Shown in pieces: positions 53,110-62,720 of a stretch of 64,000 bases of DNA. A program made the position numbers and the translations under genes. The notes beneath the pieces were generated by a model. The model did no database searches. It was not told the DNA's origin and was given only the letters and a program-made list of their open reading frames with translations. Location: positions 62,001 through 126,000 of the forward strand of contig NZ_AZQN01000009.1 of assembly GCF_000566685.1 (NCBI RefSeq). Direction: 5' to 3'. Source of the stretch: Dyadobacter tibetensis Y620-1. GTDB lineage: Bacteria > Bacteroidota > Bacteroidia > Cytophagales > Spirosomataceae. Within the stretch, counting starts at the first letter, position 1; each line of letters begins with the position of its first letter.

Positions 53110-56100
53110 TTAAAAATTTATATTCAAATCGATTCCTATCGTACGCATGGAAGGAGAGCCTACTGCTTCTAAGCCAGGTGTTAAAGCTCCGTTATTAACT
53201 ACGGATAGTTCAGGGTCATAGGAAGGGAATTTGGTCCAGATAAACAGCTCATTACCATACACTCCCACCTGGGCACCTTTCATTCCCCAGAAAGATGGGA
53301 TATTATAGGCAATTCTGAGATTCCTTAATTTCAAAGAAGTGGTCTTATGGATATTCCCTTCTATCTGATCTCGCTCATACATGGCATTATAATAATATGG
53401 AGCCGGCGCAGAGCTGCGATTGGGAACATACTGGCCCGATTCCTTATCCAACATGACCCCATCTCCTATGACACCGAAGCGGCCATCCTGATTCTGCACC
53501 CAACTACCAGAGGCCATATCATACTCTGCTCCGGATGGAAAGGGTGCTCCACTTTGGCGACCGTAAATCGTCTTCTCTGACTTACCCGTGTAATTCATCA
53601 GAAAATGGGTGATGGAATAGGCATTTCCTCCGTGGGTGTAGTCGAACTGAAACGAAAGACTAAGATTTTTATAGCGAAGGTTATTCACAAGACCTGCTCG
53701 CCAATCTGGAAATACATTTCCAAGATAATCCTCTTCATTGTCCCGCTGAGCTAAACCATCTTTAAAGATAATCTGCCCCTCATGCCGATCGTAACCTTTG
53801 CCATAGATGCGCCCTAGTTGCTCTCCTGGCTCGGCCTTTACCAATACCCGCGAACCTACATATGAACCAATGACATATACATCGATAACGCCTGGAACGA
53901 GTTCCTCTACCCGCCCTCGATTGGTAGACCAATTGGCGGTCACATCCCAATTAAATGATTTAGATTTTATTGCTTTGGCATTTAACTGTACTTCAAAGCC
54001 ACGATTGGATACTGACCCTGCATTCATCAGTGCACTCTGGTACCCAGAAGCCGGATCTACAGGCAAAGAGAGTATCTGGTCCTTGGTAACGGCCTTATAA
54101 TAGGTCATATCCAAATTTAACCGGTGATTGAAAAGATGCGTATTAATTCCGAATTCCATAGAATTGGTGCGCTCTGGGCGCAAATCGGGATTGGGCAGTG
54201 TAGAAGGATTGCTATACCCCCCGTTGATGGCCGAGGATGAAACATAGTAGCGATTGAGCCGATAAGGATCGGTGTCGGAACCTACCTGTGCATAAGATGC
54301 TCGAAGTTTCAGATAGGACAGTACGGAACTTTCAATCCCAGACAATTCGGTCACATCCACGGCCAGGGCAGTAGAGGGATAAAAATAGGAATTATTGCTC
54401 TTGGACAATGTTGAGGTCCAGTCATTCCGCCCCGTAATATCCAGGAAAACAATGTCCTTCCACGACATGTTGGCGACCCCATATGCAGAAACCAGTTCTT
54501 TTTGTCTCCGACTGTTGCTCACACGAGGTAGTTCTTCTGAATTTTGCAGATTAAAAGCCCCAGGAATTTTCAGGCTGGTAGCTTCTGCATACATGCCATT
54601 TCCATTGGTATAGCGATGGTTAAAACCTAAGGTTCCACTGAAGTTAAAATCACCTAATTTCCCGGTTTGTGTCAATATCACGTCGGTATTTAGGAGGATA
54701 GTTTTCAGAGCCGTTTCATTATAATTCCCATAGGCATCCCGAGGCTCCGACCAGGCACGTTCGCGAGTACGGAGTTCAGTATAAAAATCGAGACCGGTAC
54801 GGGCGGTCAGTTGAAGCTGATCCGTAAAAGAATGGTCTAACTGAAGATTTCCAAATACCCGATCCTTATCCAGGGTATTGATCGAGTTATGTAATAACCA
54901 GTATGGATTGGCACTTAATGCCCCAATGGTATTCTGCTGTACATCCGTTTGTCCATCGAGCCAGTGTTTATCCTTATACCATTGCAATTGTTCGTTGGCA
55001 CTTAGCCAGAATACCTGGTAATGCGCATTGGTCCGATCATAGCCTTCGGCAGGTAAGTTTGCCGACGACTGGCGCACATAGTTCACTTTGGTGGCGAATT
55101 GGGTCTTACCCGTCTTAATTCCCGAAGAAAGGGATAAGTTTAGCCGGTTATAGCCCGTATTCTCCATGATGTATTTATTACTCAGATGATTGACAGACCC
55201 ACGGAAATATGCGATATTGTTCCCTGCAGAGACGGAGAGACCCGTCGAATGTGTATATCCGGTTTGGTAAAAATTCTGTTCTATCTCGTTTCCTATCCAC
55301 GGCGTCTGCCCTCCTGGTTCAAACTCCCAAATCTCATCGCGCCGGGCGGCATCGTAAACAGCCGTATGAGGAGAGTCATATTGATAAAACTTTTGCCCCA
55401 TAAATTTGGGACCCCAGGAATGTGAGTTCCGGTTCTGAACGCCATCGGGAGAATCCTTAAAGGCGTAATAATCGTTTTCTGAACGGTTTCCAGAGCCAAA
55501 CATCGTCTGACGGGGGAGCCAACGATTTACCTGCTGAAGGGATGAGGACTGGTTCAGGCTAACTTTTAACCCCTGGTTATATTTCCCAGCTTTGGTGGTA
55601 ATCATCAAAACTCCATTTACGGCTTGTGAACCGTAAAGAGCGGCGGCTGACGCTCCTCTAAGTACGGTTATATCTTCTATATCCTTGGGGTTTAAGGCAG
55701 ACAATCCATCTCCATAATCTACTGCTGCACCCAGATACGACTCCTGACCATCGCCATTCTGATCGTTGGTAACAGGAACCCCGTCGATTACTAAAAGGGC
55801 TCTATTTTTTTGCATATCTAAGGAAGCTTCTCCCCGAAGTACAATGCGGGAAGAACCCATGGGGCCCGATGAACGGGTGAGCTGCATTCCCGGCACTTTT
55901 CCTGCAAGAGAAGTAGCTAAATCAGTATTACCGCCTACATTGATGGCATCGCTTTTCAAATTGGAAACGGCATAACCTAGCGCCTTCGTTTCCCGCTCTA
56001 TACCAATGGCTGTCACCACTACTTCATTCAATCCGTTGGTGGCCATAACCAGTTGAACATTCAACTCTGAACGCCCTTTTATAGGGATTTCCAGGGTTTC

Positions 56101-56676
56101 GTAACCGATGAAAGAGAAAACTAATACGGCATTTTCATCCGGGACCGTGATTTGATAGCTGCCGCTTACATCAGAAACTGTACCGATGGTGGTAGACTTT
56201 AACAAGACGTTCACTCCTGGCAATGCTTCATTATTGGCCGCATCGGTAATGTTACCTTTAATTTTCAGGCTGGTTGTTTTCGATTCATTGGTGCGTGGAA
56301 CGACCACGATATTCTCCCCAACTTGCTTATAGGACAGGGTAGTACCGGCCAATAATCCGTCGAGCACCAGGGCGATCTCCTGATTGCGAATACCTTGCTT
56401 TTGTACGGTAAAAGGCTTCAACTGTTCTGGATTGTAGACAAACTTTTGTCCGGAAAGCTTTTCTATACGTTTTAAGGCCTCTTCCAGTGAACAGTGATCC
56501 AGATTTAATGTGATTTTTTGCCCCTCTACCAGGGTAGGTTCTTTCCCATACGCCGATATCGATGGACTATATAATGCAAGAAATAGTAGCACACCCAATC
56601 CTAAGAGAAGGCGTTGCCCTGGCAGCCAGGACGGTTGACCGTGGAGAATATACCGGTTTAGATAATATTTTTTCAT
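53110..56676 (-). CDS. SusC/RagA TonB-linked transporter with STN signalling domain
   Basis: The 1188-residue protein has, after a signal peptide, an STN domain (about 50-125: ITLNLDHCSLEEALKRIEKL), then a carboxypeptidase-like domain (IKGNITDAANNEALPGVNVL), a plug (VVVTAIGIERETKALGYAVS) and a TonB-dependent barrel ending in MRTIGIDLNINF. The STN domain contacts a FecR anti-sigma protein; fecR and sigma genes lie immediately upstream on the same strand. So transport substrate binding should induce the operon. Confidence 0.95.
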   Translation of the reverse strand: MKKYYLNRYILHGQPSWLPGQRLLLGLGVLLFLALYSPSISAYGKEPTLVEGQKITLNLDHCSLEEALKRIEKLSGQKFVYNPEQLKPFTVQKQGIRNQEIALVLDGLLAGTTLSYKQVGENIVVVPRTNESKTTSLKIKGNITDAANNEALPGVNVLLKSTTIGTVSDVSGSYQITVPDENAVLVFSFIGYETLEIPIKGRSELNVQLVMATNGLNEVVVTAIGIERETKALGYAVSNLKSDAINVGGNTDLATSLAGKVPGMQLTRSSGPMGSSRIVLRGEASLDMQKNRALLVIDGVPVTNDQNGDGQESYLGAAVDYGDGLSALNPKDIEDITVLRGASAAALYGSQAVNGVLMITTKAGKYNQGLKVSLNQSSSLQQVNRWLPRQTMFGSGNRSENDYYAFKDSPDGVQNRNSHSWGPKFMGQKFYQYDSPHTAVYDAARRDEIWEFEPGGQTPWIGNEIEQNFYQTGYTHSTGLSVSAGNNIAYFRGSVNHLSNKYIMENTGYNRLNLSLSSGIKTGKTQFATKVNYVRQSSANLPAEGYDRTNAHYQVFWLSANEQLQWYKDKHWLDGQTDVQQNTIGALSANPYWLLHNSINTLDKDRVFGNLQLDHSFTDQLQLTARTGLDFYTELRTRERAWSEPRDAYGNYNETALKTILLNTDVILTQTGKLGDFNFSGTLGFNHRYTNGNGMYAEATSLKIPGAFNLQNSEELPRVSNSRRQKELVSAYGVANMSWKDIVFLDITGRNDWTSTLSKSNNSYFYPSTALAVDVTELSGIESSVLSYLKLRASYAQVGSDTDPYRLNRYYVSSSAINGGYSNPSTLPNPDLRPERTNSMEFGINTHLFNHRLNLDMTYYKAVTKDQILSLPVDPASGYQSALMNAGSVSNRGFEVQLNAKAIKSKSFNWDVTANWSTNRGRVEELVPGVIDVYVIGSYVGSRVLVKAEPGEQLGRIYGKGYDRHEGQIIFKDGLAQRDNEEDYLGNVFPDWRAGLVNNLRYKNLSLSFQFDYTHGGNAYSITHFLMNYTGKSEKTIYGRQSGAPFPSGAEYDMASGSWVQNQDGRFGVIGDGVMLDKESGQYVPNRSSAPAPYYYNAMYERDQIEGNIHKTTSLKLRNLRIAYNIPSFWGMKGAQVGVYGNELFIWTKFPSYDPELSVVNNGALTPGLEAVGSPSMRTIGIDLNINF

Positions 56677-56799
56677 AAATTTGAATTGATTTAATAATTA
56701 TTGCAAATTGTTTCATCTTCCCTTGCTATTGACCGTAGCAAAGGAGACGGGGGCCAGGTCGCTCAGGTGAACCTGGCTCTTAGTTTATCCATAGGCATA

Positions 56800-57831
56800 T
56801 TATTGATTAGGTGAACGTATACATCCCTTACCGCTTATAAGCACTCTTTTCTCACTCTTGAATTCATGTTCAGACTCGGACACCAGACAGAGCATATATA
56901 AGATTTGCTCTAATGACTCTTGTCCATCAAACCGAGCCGTTACCGGACAACGCTTTATATCAATATTTTGAAAAGTAATTTCCACTTGAAACCGGCGTGC
57001 GAGTATTTGAGCTACATCCCCAAATGGCTCCGAATCAAAGATAAGCTGACCGTTTTTCCACTGCTGCATCTGTTGATTGGCTACTAACTGTCTGGTAGAG
57101 CGACCACTAGACTTTTGGTAGGCAATTTGTTGGTCCTTAATAAGCTCTCCTATCACCCCGGTCGAATCTGCCACCGACACCTTTCCACTGGCCACTGTAA
57201 CCTCTATATCGGCCTGCTCAGGGTATGCCCTAATATTGAAAGAGGTTCCTAATACCCGGGTAGAAATGCCTTCAGTATGCACTATAAAAGGCCTCTCTTC
57301 ATCACGCTGCACCTCAAAAAATGCCTCCCCTTCCAGATAAATTTCCCGTGTGTCACTCAGAAAGGTCTCGGGATATCTAATATTACTAGCGGCATTTAGC
57401 CACACCCTGCTACCATCTGGTAAGACGACTTCCCTAGGTGGGCCAATATTTTCAACGACCTTAGCCCTAACCATTTCTGCGTGTGTCCGCTCGTCTGATG
57501 CATACCAGTAAAAACCTATGGCGCATATGATTAAAGCTGCGGCTAGCTGTCCAAAATATTTAGCACGTATTTTCCATTTCGGATTATACCCGGCACTACC
57601 CTTCTCCCGTTTGTCATTAGCAATTTTTTCAAACACCCGATTTTTGCCCCTTATCAATAGCTCTGGACTTTCTTTTCTTTTTTTGTCAGACCAGTTTTGC
57701 TCGATTTCTTTGAACAATTGAAGATTATCCTTAGACTCCTGCATCCAGATCCTTAAGGCGCGCTCCTCTTCTTCCGTACTTTCGCCGGATAGGTATTTCG
57801 CTATATTTTCCCAGTTATATTCGTGCTTCAT
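56800..57831 (-). CDS. FecR-family anti-sigma factor
   Basis: From ATG 57831 (343 residues). The N-terminal cytoplasmic part (YNWENIAKYLSGESTEEEER) is the anti-sigma region, followed by one membrane helix (YFGQLAAALIICAIGFYWYA) and a periplasmic FecR domain (VVLPDGSRVWLNAASNIRYP, REIYLEGEAFFEV, VLGTSFNIRAYP). The C-terminal STN-interacting part follows. It inhibits or activates the sigma factor encoded just upstream depending on SusC ligand binding. Confidence 0.94.
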   Translation of the reverse strand: MKHEYNWENIAKYLSGESTEEEERALRIWMQESKDNLQLFKEIEQNWSDKKRKESPELLIRGKNRVFEKIANDKREKGSAGYNPKWKIRAKYFGQLAAALIICAIGFYWYASDERTHAEMVRAKVVENIGPPREVVLPDGSRVWLNAASNIRYPETFLSDTREIYLEGEAFFEVQRDEERPFIVHTEGISTRVLGTSFNIRAYPEQADIEVTVASGKVSVADSTGVIGELIKDQQIAYQKSSGRSTRQLVANQQMQQWKNGQLIFDSEPFGDVAQILARRFQVEITFQNIDIKRCPVTARFDGQESLEQILYMLCLVSESEHEFKSEKRVLISGKGCIRSPNQ

Positions 57832-57953
57832 CCTATGCGTTTTCAACACAAGGATCCATTTTAGGGGAAATCTTCCCGTCGAAATGAGTTAACAAATTGT
57901 TAAGAGATAAATGCCCAGGACCAAATCGGTGAAGGGGCCAATGGAAACGGTCT

Positions 57954-58517
57954 TCAGGAGAACCGGTTCTGGAAAGAATTACTGTAGTTACGGAGATATT
58001 TTATTGCCAAGCTCATTTGGTTAAGAACAGTCTTCTCAGAAATCTGAAGTAGCTCGGATATCTCTTTGTAAGTAAAAGATTCAAAACGATTTAACTCGAA
58101 AATAACCCGCCGCTTTTCAGGAAGGGTATGTACCAGATCTATGATATCCTGGTTCAGTTCCTTCAATATTATTTGCTCCAAAGCATTTGGCATTTCATTT
58201 GACTGTTCTTCTGCTTCCTCCAGACATATATAGGGAAGGCTATCTGCTCTACGTTTACATTGAAGGGCTTTATTCTTTACAGATACATACAGGTAAGATT
58301 TTAAACTGGTATGGATTTCTAACTCTGCACGTTTGCACCATATGGTATAAAATAGGTCTGCTACCAGCTCTTCCGTAAGGGACATTTCTTGCAAATAAAT
58401 ATTGCCAAAGTTACAGAGAGCAACATAGTATCGATCCATCAGACCAGATAAGGCCTCCTCTTGATTGGCTCTTAATCCTGCGAGCAGTTGTTCATCCGTA
58501 ACAGTTCGGCTATGCAT
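57954..58517 (-). CDS. ECF RNA polymerase sigma-70 factor (FecI-like)
   Basis: The 187-residue protein has region 2 (ALSGLMDRYYVALCNFGNIY and the helix VADLFYTIWCKR) and region 4 (LPEKRRVIFELNRFESFTYK, SEKTVLNQMSLAIKYLRNY). This is the usual Bacteroidota FecI-type sigma factor that recognises its own operon promoter. It precedes fecR by 122 nt and heads the sigma-FecR-SusC-SusD-phosphatase operon. Confidence 0.94.
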   Translation of the reverse strand: MHSRTVTDEQLLAGLRANQEEALSGLMDRYYVALCNFGNIYLQEMSLTEELVADLFYTIWCKRAELEIHTSLKSYLYVSVKNKALQCKRRADSLPYICLEEAEEQSNEMPNALEQIILKELNQDIIDLVHTLPEKRRVIFELNRFESFTYKEISELLQISEKTVLNQMSLAIKYLRNYSNSFQNRFS

Positions 58518-59458
58518 TTTTTTGAGAATATATAAATTTCAATTCCACCCCTCTACCTTTCTTTACTTTCATAGATTACAAAGAAATAAATAGAGACGAT
58601 ATTCGCTTTACAAAGCAAATCTGTTGAGAGGCAGAATAAAAATTTGGAGGATTAAGCTTTTGTTGTCATTCGAGTCTTTACTGCCGATTTAGATGGCTTG
58701 ATTTACTCAATCCAATAATTACGGAGATAGATAAATTATAGCAAAGTGAAAGTTTAATCGGATTCAAATTGGAGAAAAGTATATCCATCTTCATTAGCAT
58801 ATCAATTTGAAAACCACCTCATCCATCAGCCTTTCAAACTAATACTATACACTCATACTTTTTAAATAATCTATCCTATAATTTATAGTACTCAAATAGT
58901 TAATATATTTTACTATAACTACAATTAACTCATTGACAATACATATTAATTTTAATAGTCATTATACAGAATACTAAATAAAACATATACTTTTCAAATA
59001 TACATGAACATTACTAGTACATAAAATTTTAGATATAATTTAAGTAAAAAATAGAAATATTAGTTGAATATATAAATAAAACTCTAAACGTTCTCCCCAC
59101 TAAAGGCGATTTAAACCCCAGCAAAATAGATAATAGCCCCAAAATATCCTTTTTTGAATGAGTTAATCCTATATTTATTAAATCTCATATCAGGTATAGA
59201 TCTTAACCTTGTTATCTATATTTTTCTATATATAGATTATTTTATTTTGATATTTTCTTACAACTTTATACAAAGTTTTATTTCATTTTTTCAAAATACC
59301 TATAATACTTATTAATCACTTAGTATACCAAGTAGTATATATTAATTTAGTGGTAGAATTACTTATTTATAACATAGAATGGTTTTTAATTTCACCATTA
59401 TTATCCTTCAAGAAAAATCGAGTCAACCTAATCTATCAATTAATCAGTTTAAACACAG
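58518..59458. other. Long, very A/T-rich non-coding region
   Basis: About 940 nt without any credible gene. By eye A+T is far above the window average, particularly 58800-59450. I see a hairpin-like CTATATTTTTCTATATATAG near 59216-59235 and no exact TAnnTTTG promoter. It contains the upstream region of both the sigma factor gene and the secreted protein gene at 59459. Confidence 0.5.
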
Positions 59459-61759
59459 ATGATCATGAAAAACCGTTTTACAAATTGCTTTTCAAACCTA
59501 TATAAGTGGACAAATGGAATGTTACCTTGTTCATTATTAATTGCGCTACTTTCATTCACGTCCCTAGCTGCACGATCGCAAAATTGCCCTATTGGGGGTG
59601 TCCCCCTAGGTAACCTGACGGACTATTTATTTGTATTCACCGATGGTAACGACGATGCCAACTGGCAGGGAGCAACCAAAGGTTTTGCTGGTAAGGTGGC
59701 AGTCAACGGACTGATTGCTTCCGAAAGAACATCTGGCACGGTCCCTTTTAAGGGTGTTATATATACCAATGAATCAAGCTTGAACGCATGGCAGGACATC
59801 GTGGACGATAATTTGGGACAAGCCACCGTGGTGGCTAATCAAACTGCAAGGCTTACAAACCTTGATTCTACACTACAGGCAGCTTTCACTTATATCAATG
59901 CATTACCGGTAACCCCAGGTTATAATGGGATTAAACCAACTGACCTAGATGGTTTAAATACGACGGATGGCGTAGCACAAACAATTGTTATAAACGTCAC
60001 GAGTGGTTTTTCAGTGTCGTCCAAAATCAATATCACAGGTGATGCATCAGACGTATTCATTTTACGTTGGGATCAGGATGCCGATTATAGAAATGGATAT
60101 GATGGTCAGGTAAAGTTTCAAAGTGGAGGCGCCATCGTTCCCCTGGGAGGCCTAAATCCATCTAACTTTATTCATGTCGCTGGAGACCTCAACTCCAGTG
60201 GCGGAGGCAGCACCCCTAACAGTCCTTACCCCCAGGGACCCCGAGTAGACAATGGCTCTGGGGCTTTAATTTCTGGTGGGGATGATTTCAGTGGAGGAGG
60301 ATTCTTTACGGGCTATTGGCTAACAACAGGAAGCCCTTCTGATGGAAAAAACTCCAGTTTGAGCAACGGCATATTTGTCGGAGGTTGGTATACTACTGCC
60401 ACTAAATTTAGTATGACATCGGGAACAAGTGGTGTATATGTTTCGCCAAACCCATGCCCAGTATCCGTTAGCGGGAATGTTTTTAACGATCCTAATGCTG
60501 GCAATGTAAATAACAGCATCTTGCCCGTTGGCCCCAATATGATCACTGAGGGAATAAATGCTTATTTAGTAAAGAATGGCGTCATATTAGCTAAAACTAC
60601 AGTAGGGGTAGATGGAATATTTAAATTCACCAATGTTCCTAGCGCTACTGGATACACCGTGATGATAAGTAGCACCCCTGCAAATATTGGAGAACCAACT
60701 CCAGCGACAACCCTACCCTATCCATGGGTTATCACAGGTGAATATATTGGAACACCCAATACTGGAAATAGTGGCAATGATGGAATAAGTGAAACTTTTA
60801 ATGTTGCTAATACGGATATCACCCATGTCAATTTCGGAATAGAAAGGCCCTCCACTCCACTGGATGGATTATGTCCCTCTGTAACGAATCCAGGTGGGAC
60901 GGTACAGTCGGCTGATGCTTCTGAAAAATTCACTGGGACCGATTTCGATGGCGGATTTGTTACACATATTATTATTACGGGATTCCCTGTGCGAGCTAAG
61001 AGTCTAGTTGTAAATGGGACATTTTACTTGGCCGATGATCCTATCTGGGCTACTACCGGAATTAAGGTACCTACTACTGAATCAGGAATACCTTTACAAG
61101 TAATTACGGTAGATCCTGCAGAGGAAGGTGGAACCACTGTCATCATTCCCTATATCAATGTTGATAATGCCGGGGTTAACTCACCTACATCTGCCACCGT
61201 CACTTTGCCGTTTGAAGTACCACTACCCGTTAAATTAATTTCTTTCGAAGCACTGAAAGCTGAAGCAGATATCCTGCTAAACTGGTCAACCGCTGAAGAA
61301 AGCAATAGTAATTTCTTCGTGATTGAACGTAGCACAGATGGCCACCAATGGGCAGATCTGGGAATAATCTGGTCCTCAAAGAATAGCAAGGCTGTACAGC
61401 GTTACCAGTTCAGAGACACTAATCCAGCATTTGGTAAAAATTTATACCGACTAAAAATGGTGGATCAGGATGAGAGTTTTGCTTACAGTAGAATGGTAGT
61501 AGTAGATTCTCCTTTGCAGGTTACCTCACTAAAAGCATATCCCAGCCCGGCCTCAAGGTATGTTCAATTTGAGATTGACGATTGGAGTTCCGTAAACCGG
61601 ATTAGAGTATTCAATATGTTGGGACAGATTGTATTTACTTCTAAACCATCCACTACTCCCCAAATTAATATACAAACCTTGCCGGAAGGTCTTTATATGA
61701 TAGAACTTACTAAACAAGATTTCAGCATTTCAGCTGTAAAAATCTTAGTTCGACGATAA
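59459..61759 (+). CDS. Large secreted protein with type IX C-terminal sorting domain
   Basis: The 766-residue protein has a signal peptide (cut near ARSQ), an N-terminal domain that recalls choice-of-anchor A or ice-binding-like folds (YLFVFTDGNDDANWQGATKG, SKINITGDASDVFILRWD), an SdrD-B-like segment (VSGNVFNDPNAGNVNNSILP) and a C-terminal type IX secretion domain (LKAYPSPASRYVQFEI, RIRVFNMLGQIVFTS, LPEGLYMIEL). It should be exported to the surface. Glycine-rich loops and the repeat-like middle suggest adhesion or a matrix role; no catalytic motif is seen. Confidence 0.85.
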   Translation: MIMKNRFTNCFSNLYKWTNGMLPCSLLIALLSFTSLAARSQNCPIGGVPLGNLTDYLFVFTDGNDDANWQGATKGFAGKVAVNGLIASERTSGTVPFKGVIYTNESSLNAWQDIVDDNLGQATVVANQTARLTNLDSTLQAAFTYINALPVTPGYNGIKPTDLDGLNTTDGVAQTIVINVTSGFSVSSKINITGDASDVFILRWDQDADYRNGYDGQVKFQSGGAIVPLGGLNPSNFIHVAGDLNSSGGGSTPNSPYPQGPRVDNGSGALISGGDDFSGGGFFTGYWLTTGSPSDGKNSSLSNGIFVGGWYTTATKFSMTSGTSGVYVSPNPCPVSVSGNVFNDPNAGNVNNSILPVGPNMITEGINAYLVKNGVILAKTTVGVDGIFKFTNVPSATGYTVMISSTPANIGEPTPATTLPYPWVITGEYIGTPNTGNSGNDGISETFNVANTDITHVNFGIERPSTPLDGLCPSVTNPGGTVQSADASEKFTGTDFDGGFVTHIIITGFPVRAKSLVVNGTFYLADDPIWATTGIKVPTTESGIPLQVITVDPAEEGGTTVIIPYINVDNAGVNSPTSATVTLPFEVPLPVKLISFEALKAEADILLNWSTAEESNSNFFVIERSTDGHQWADLGIIWSSKNSKAVQRYQFRDTNPAFGKNLYRLKMVDQDESFAYSRMVVVDSPLQVTSLKAYPSPASRYVQFEIDDWSSVNRIRVFNMLGQIVFTSKPSTTPQINIQTLPEGLYMIELTKQDFSISAVKILVRR

Positions 61760-61781
61760 GATTTTCAAACCGATTTACCAC

Positions 61782-61844
61782 CATAAAAGTACAATTCCTA
61801 AAAGTTCTTTAAAGGGCACACTTTGAAGGAATTGTGCTTTTATG
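61782..61844 (+). terminator. Terminator after the secreted protein gene
   Basis: CATAAAAGTACAATTCCT (61782-61799) and AGGAATTGTGCTTTTATG (61827-61844) form an 18-bp stem with one mismatch and a 27-nt loop. There is no strong T-tract after it. Confidence 0.6.
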
Positions 61845-62021
61845 ATTTGGTACGTTATATTGTTATCGGTCTTTTATAATTATATTATTACCATTCCAAC
61901 CCCATTTATAATTTTTTCGATTAATTTAGATAGAAAAACTAATTCTCAAGTTCAGTTTATAAAATCTTTTAGAATAGAATTGAGAAACATAGGAATATGA
62001 TAGCTAAATAACAAACTAGTT

Positions 62022-62645
62022 ATGCAAAGTAGATTTTCCGCATTTATTGCTGCTGTAGCATGGTTTGCAGTAATTACCCAGTTTATCCTTATGCTTCAAA
62101 ACCGAATAGCTCCTGTACTTGAAACGACGCTACGGTTCTTTAGTTTTTTTACCATTCTAACCAATACGCTGGTAGCCATTTATTTTACTTATCAATCTTT
62201 TAAGAAACCGCTTAGTCCCAACGCTGTCCTGAATAAACCTGGCACCCTAACTGCACTTACCGTCTATATTACGGTGGTAGGCATTGTTTATCAAATAGTG
62301 CTTAGGCAAGTTTGGGAACCTACCGGACTCCAGAAATGGGTGGACGAATTATTACATAGCATCATCCCAATTCTGGTAGTCTCTTACTGGTATCGTTACG
62401 AAAACATAGCCCAGGTATCTATGAAGCGAATTCCTTATTGGCTAGTCTTCCCTCTTGTCTACTTACTTTATATCTTATTGAGAGGGCATTTATCAGATTT
62501 CTACCCCTATCCATTCGTGAATATAGTAGAAATTGGACTCCCTCAGGTTTTGATTAATTCTGCGATCCTTTTTGTCGTTTTTGCCACCCTGTCGGCCGCT
62601 TTTATCGGGTTGGGCCGTTTTTTCCAGAAAAGGTCAAGCGAATAA
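62022..62645 (+). CDS. Pr6Pr family membrane protein
   Basis: The 207-residue protein has about six membrane helices, beginning RFSAFIAAVAWFAVITQFIL, then FFSFFTILTNTLVAIYFTYQ and a third-helix LTVYITVVGIVYQIVL. The pattern with TNTLVAIYF and LLHSIIPILVVSYWYRY matches the Pr6Pr (FAR-17a/AIG1-like) family. Function is unknown for bacterial members; relatives include animal FAHFA-hydrolase-like proteins with a Thr and His pair, and HSIIP contributes the conserved histidine here. Confidence 0.85.
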   Translation: MQSRFSAFIAAVAWFAVITQFILMLQNRIAPVLETTLRFFSFFTILTNTLVAIYFTYQSFKKPLSPNAVLNKPGTLTALTVYITVVGIVYQIVLRQVWEPTGLQKWVDELLHSIIPILVVSYWYRYENIAQVSMKRIPYWLVFPLVYLLYILLRGHLSDFYPYPFVNIVEIGLPQVLINSAILFVVFATLSAAFIGLGRFFQKRSSE

Positions 62646-62720
62646 TTCCAATCCAACTTTTTGGCCTACCGTCTTAAGAAGAAAACTTTTCGTTTGAGAG
62701 TGAAATATCCCTTTCCTTTA

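Noticed and set aside
58800-59450. A replication origin or CRISPR leader in the A/T-rich region
   Set aside because: No DnaA-box cluster, no regular repeats and no dnaA or cas genes nearby.
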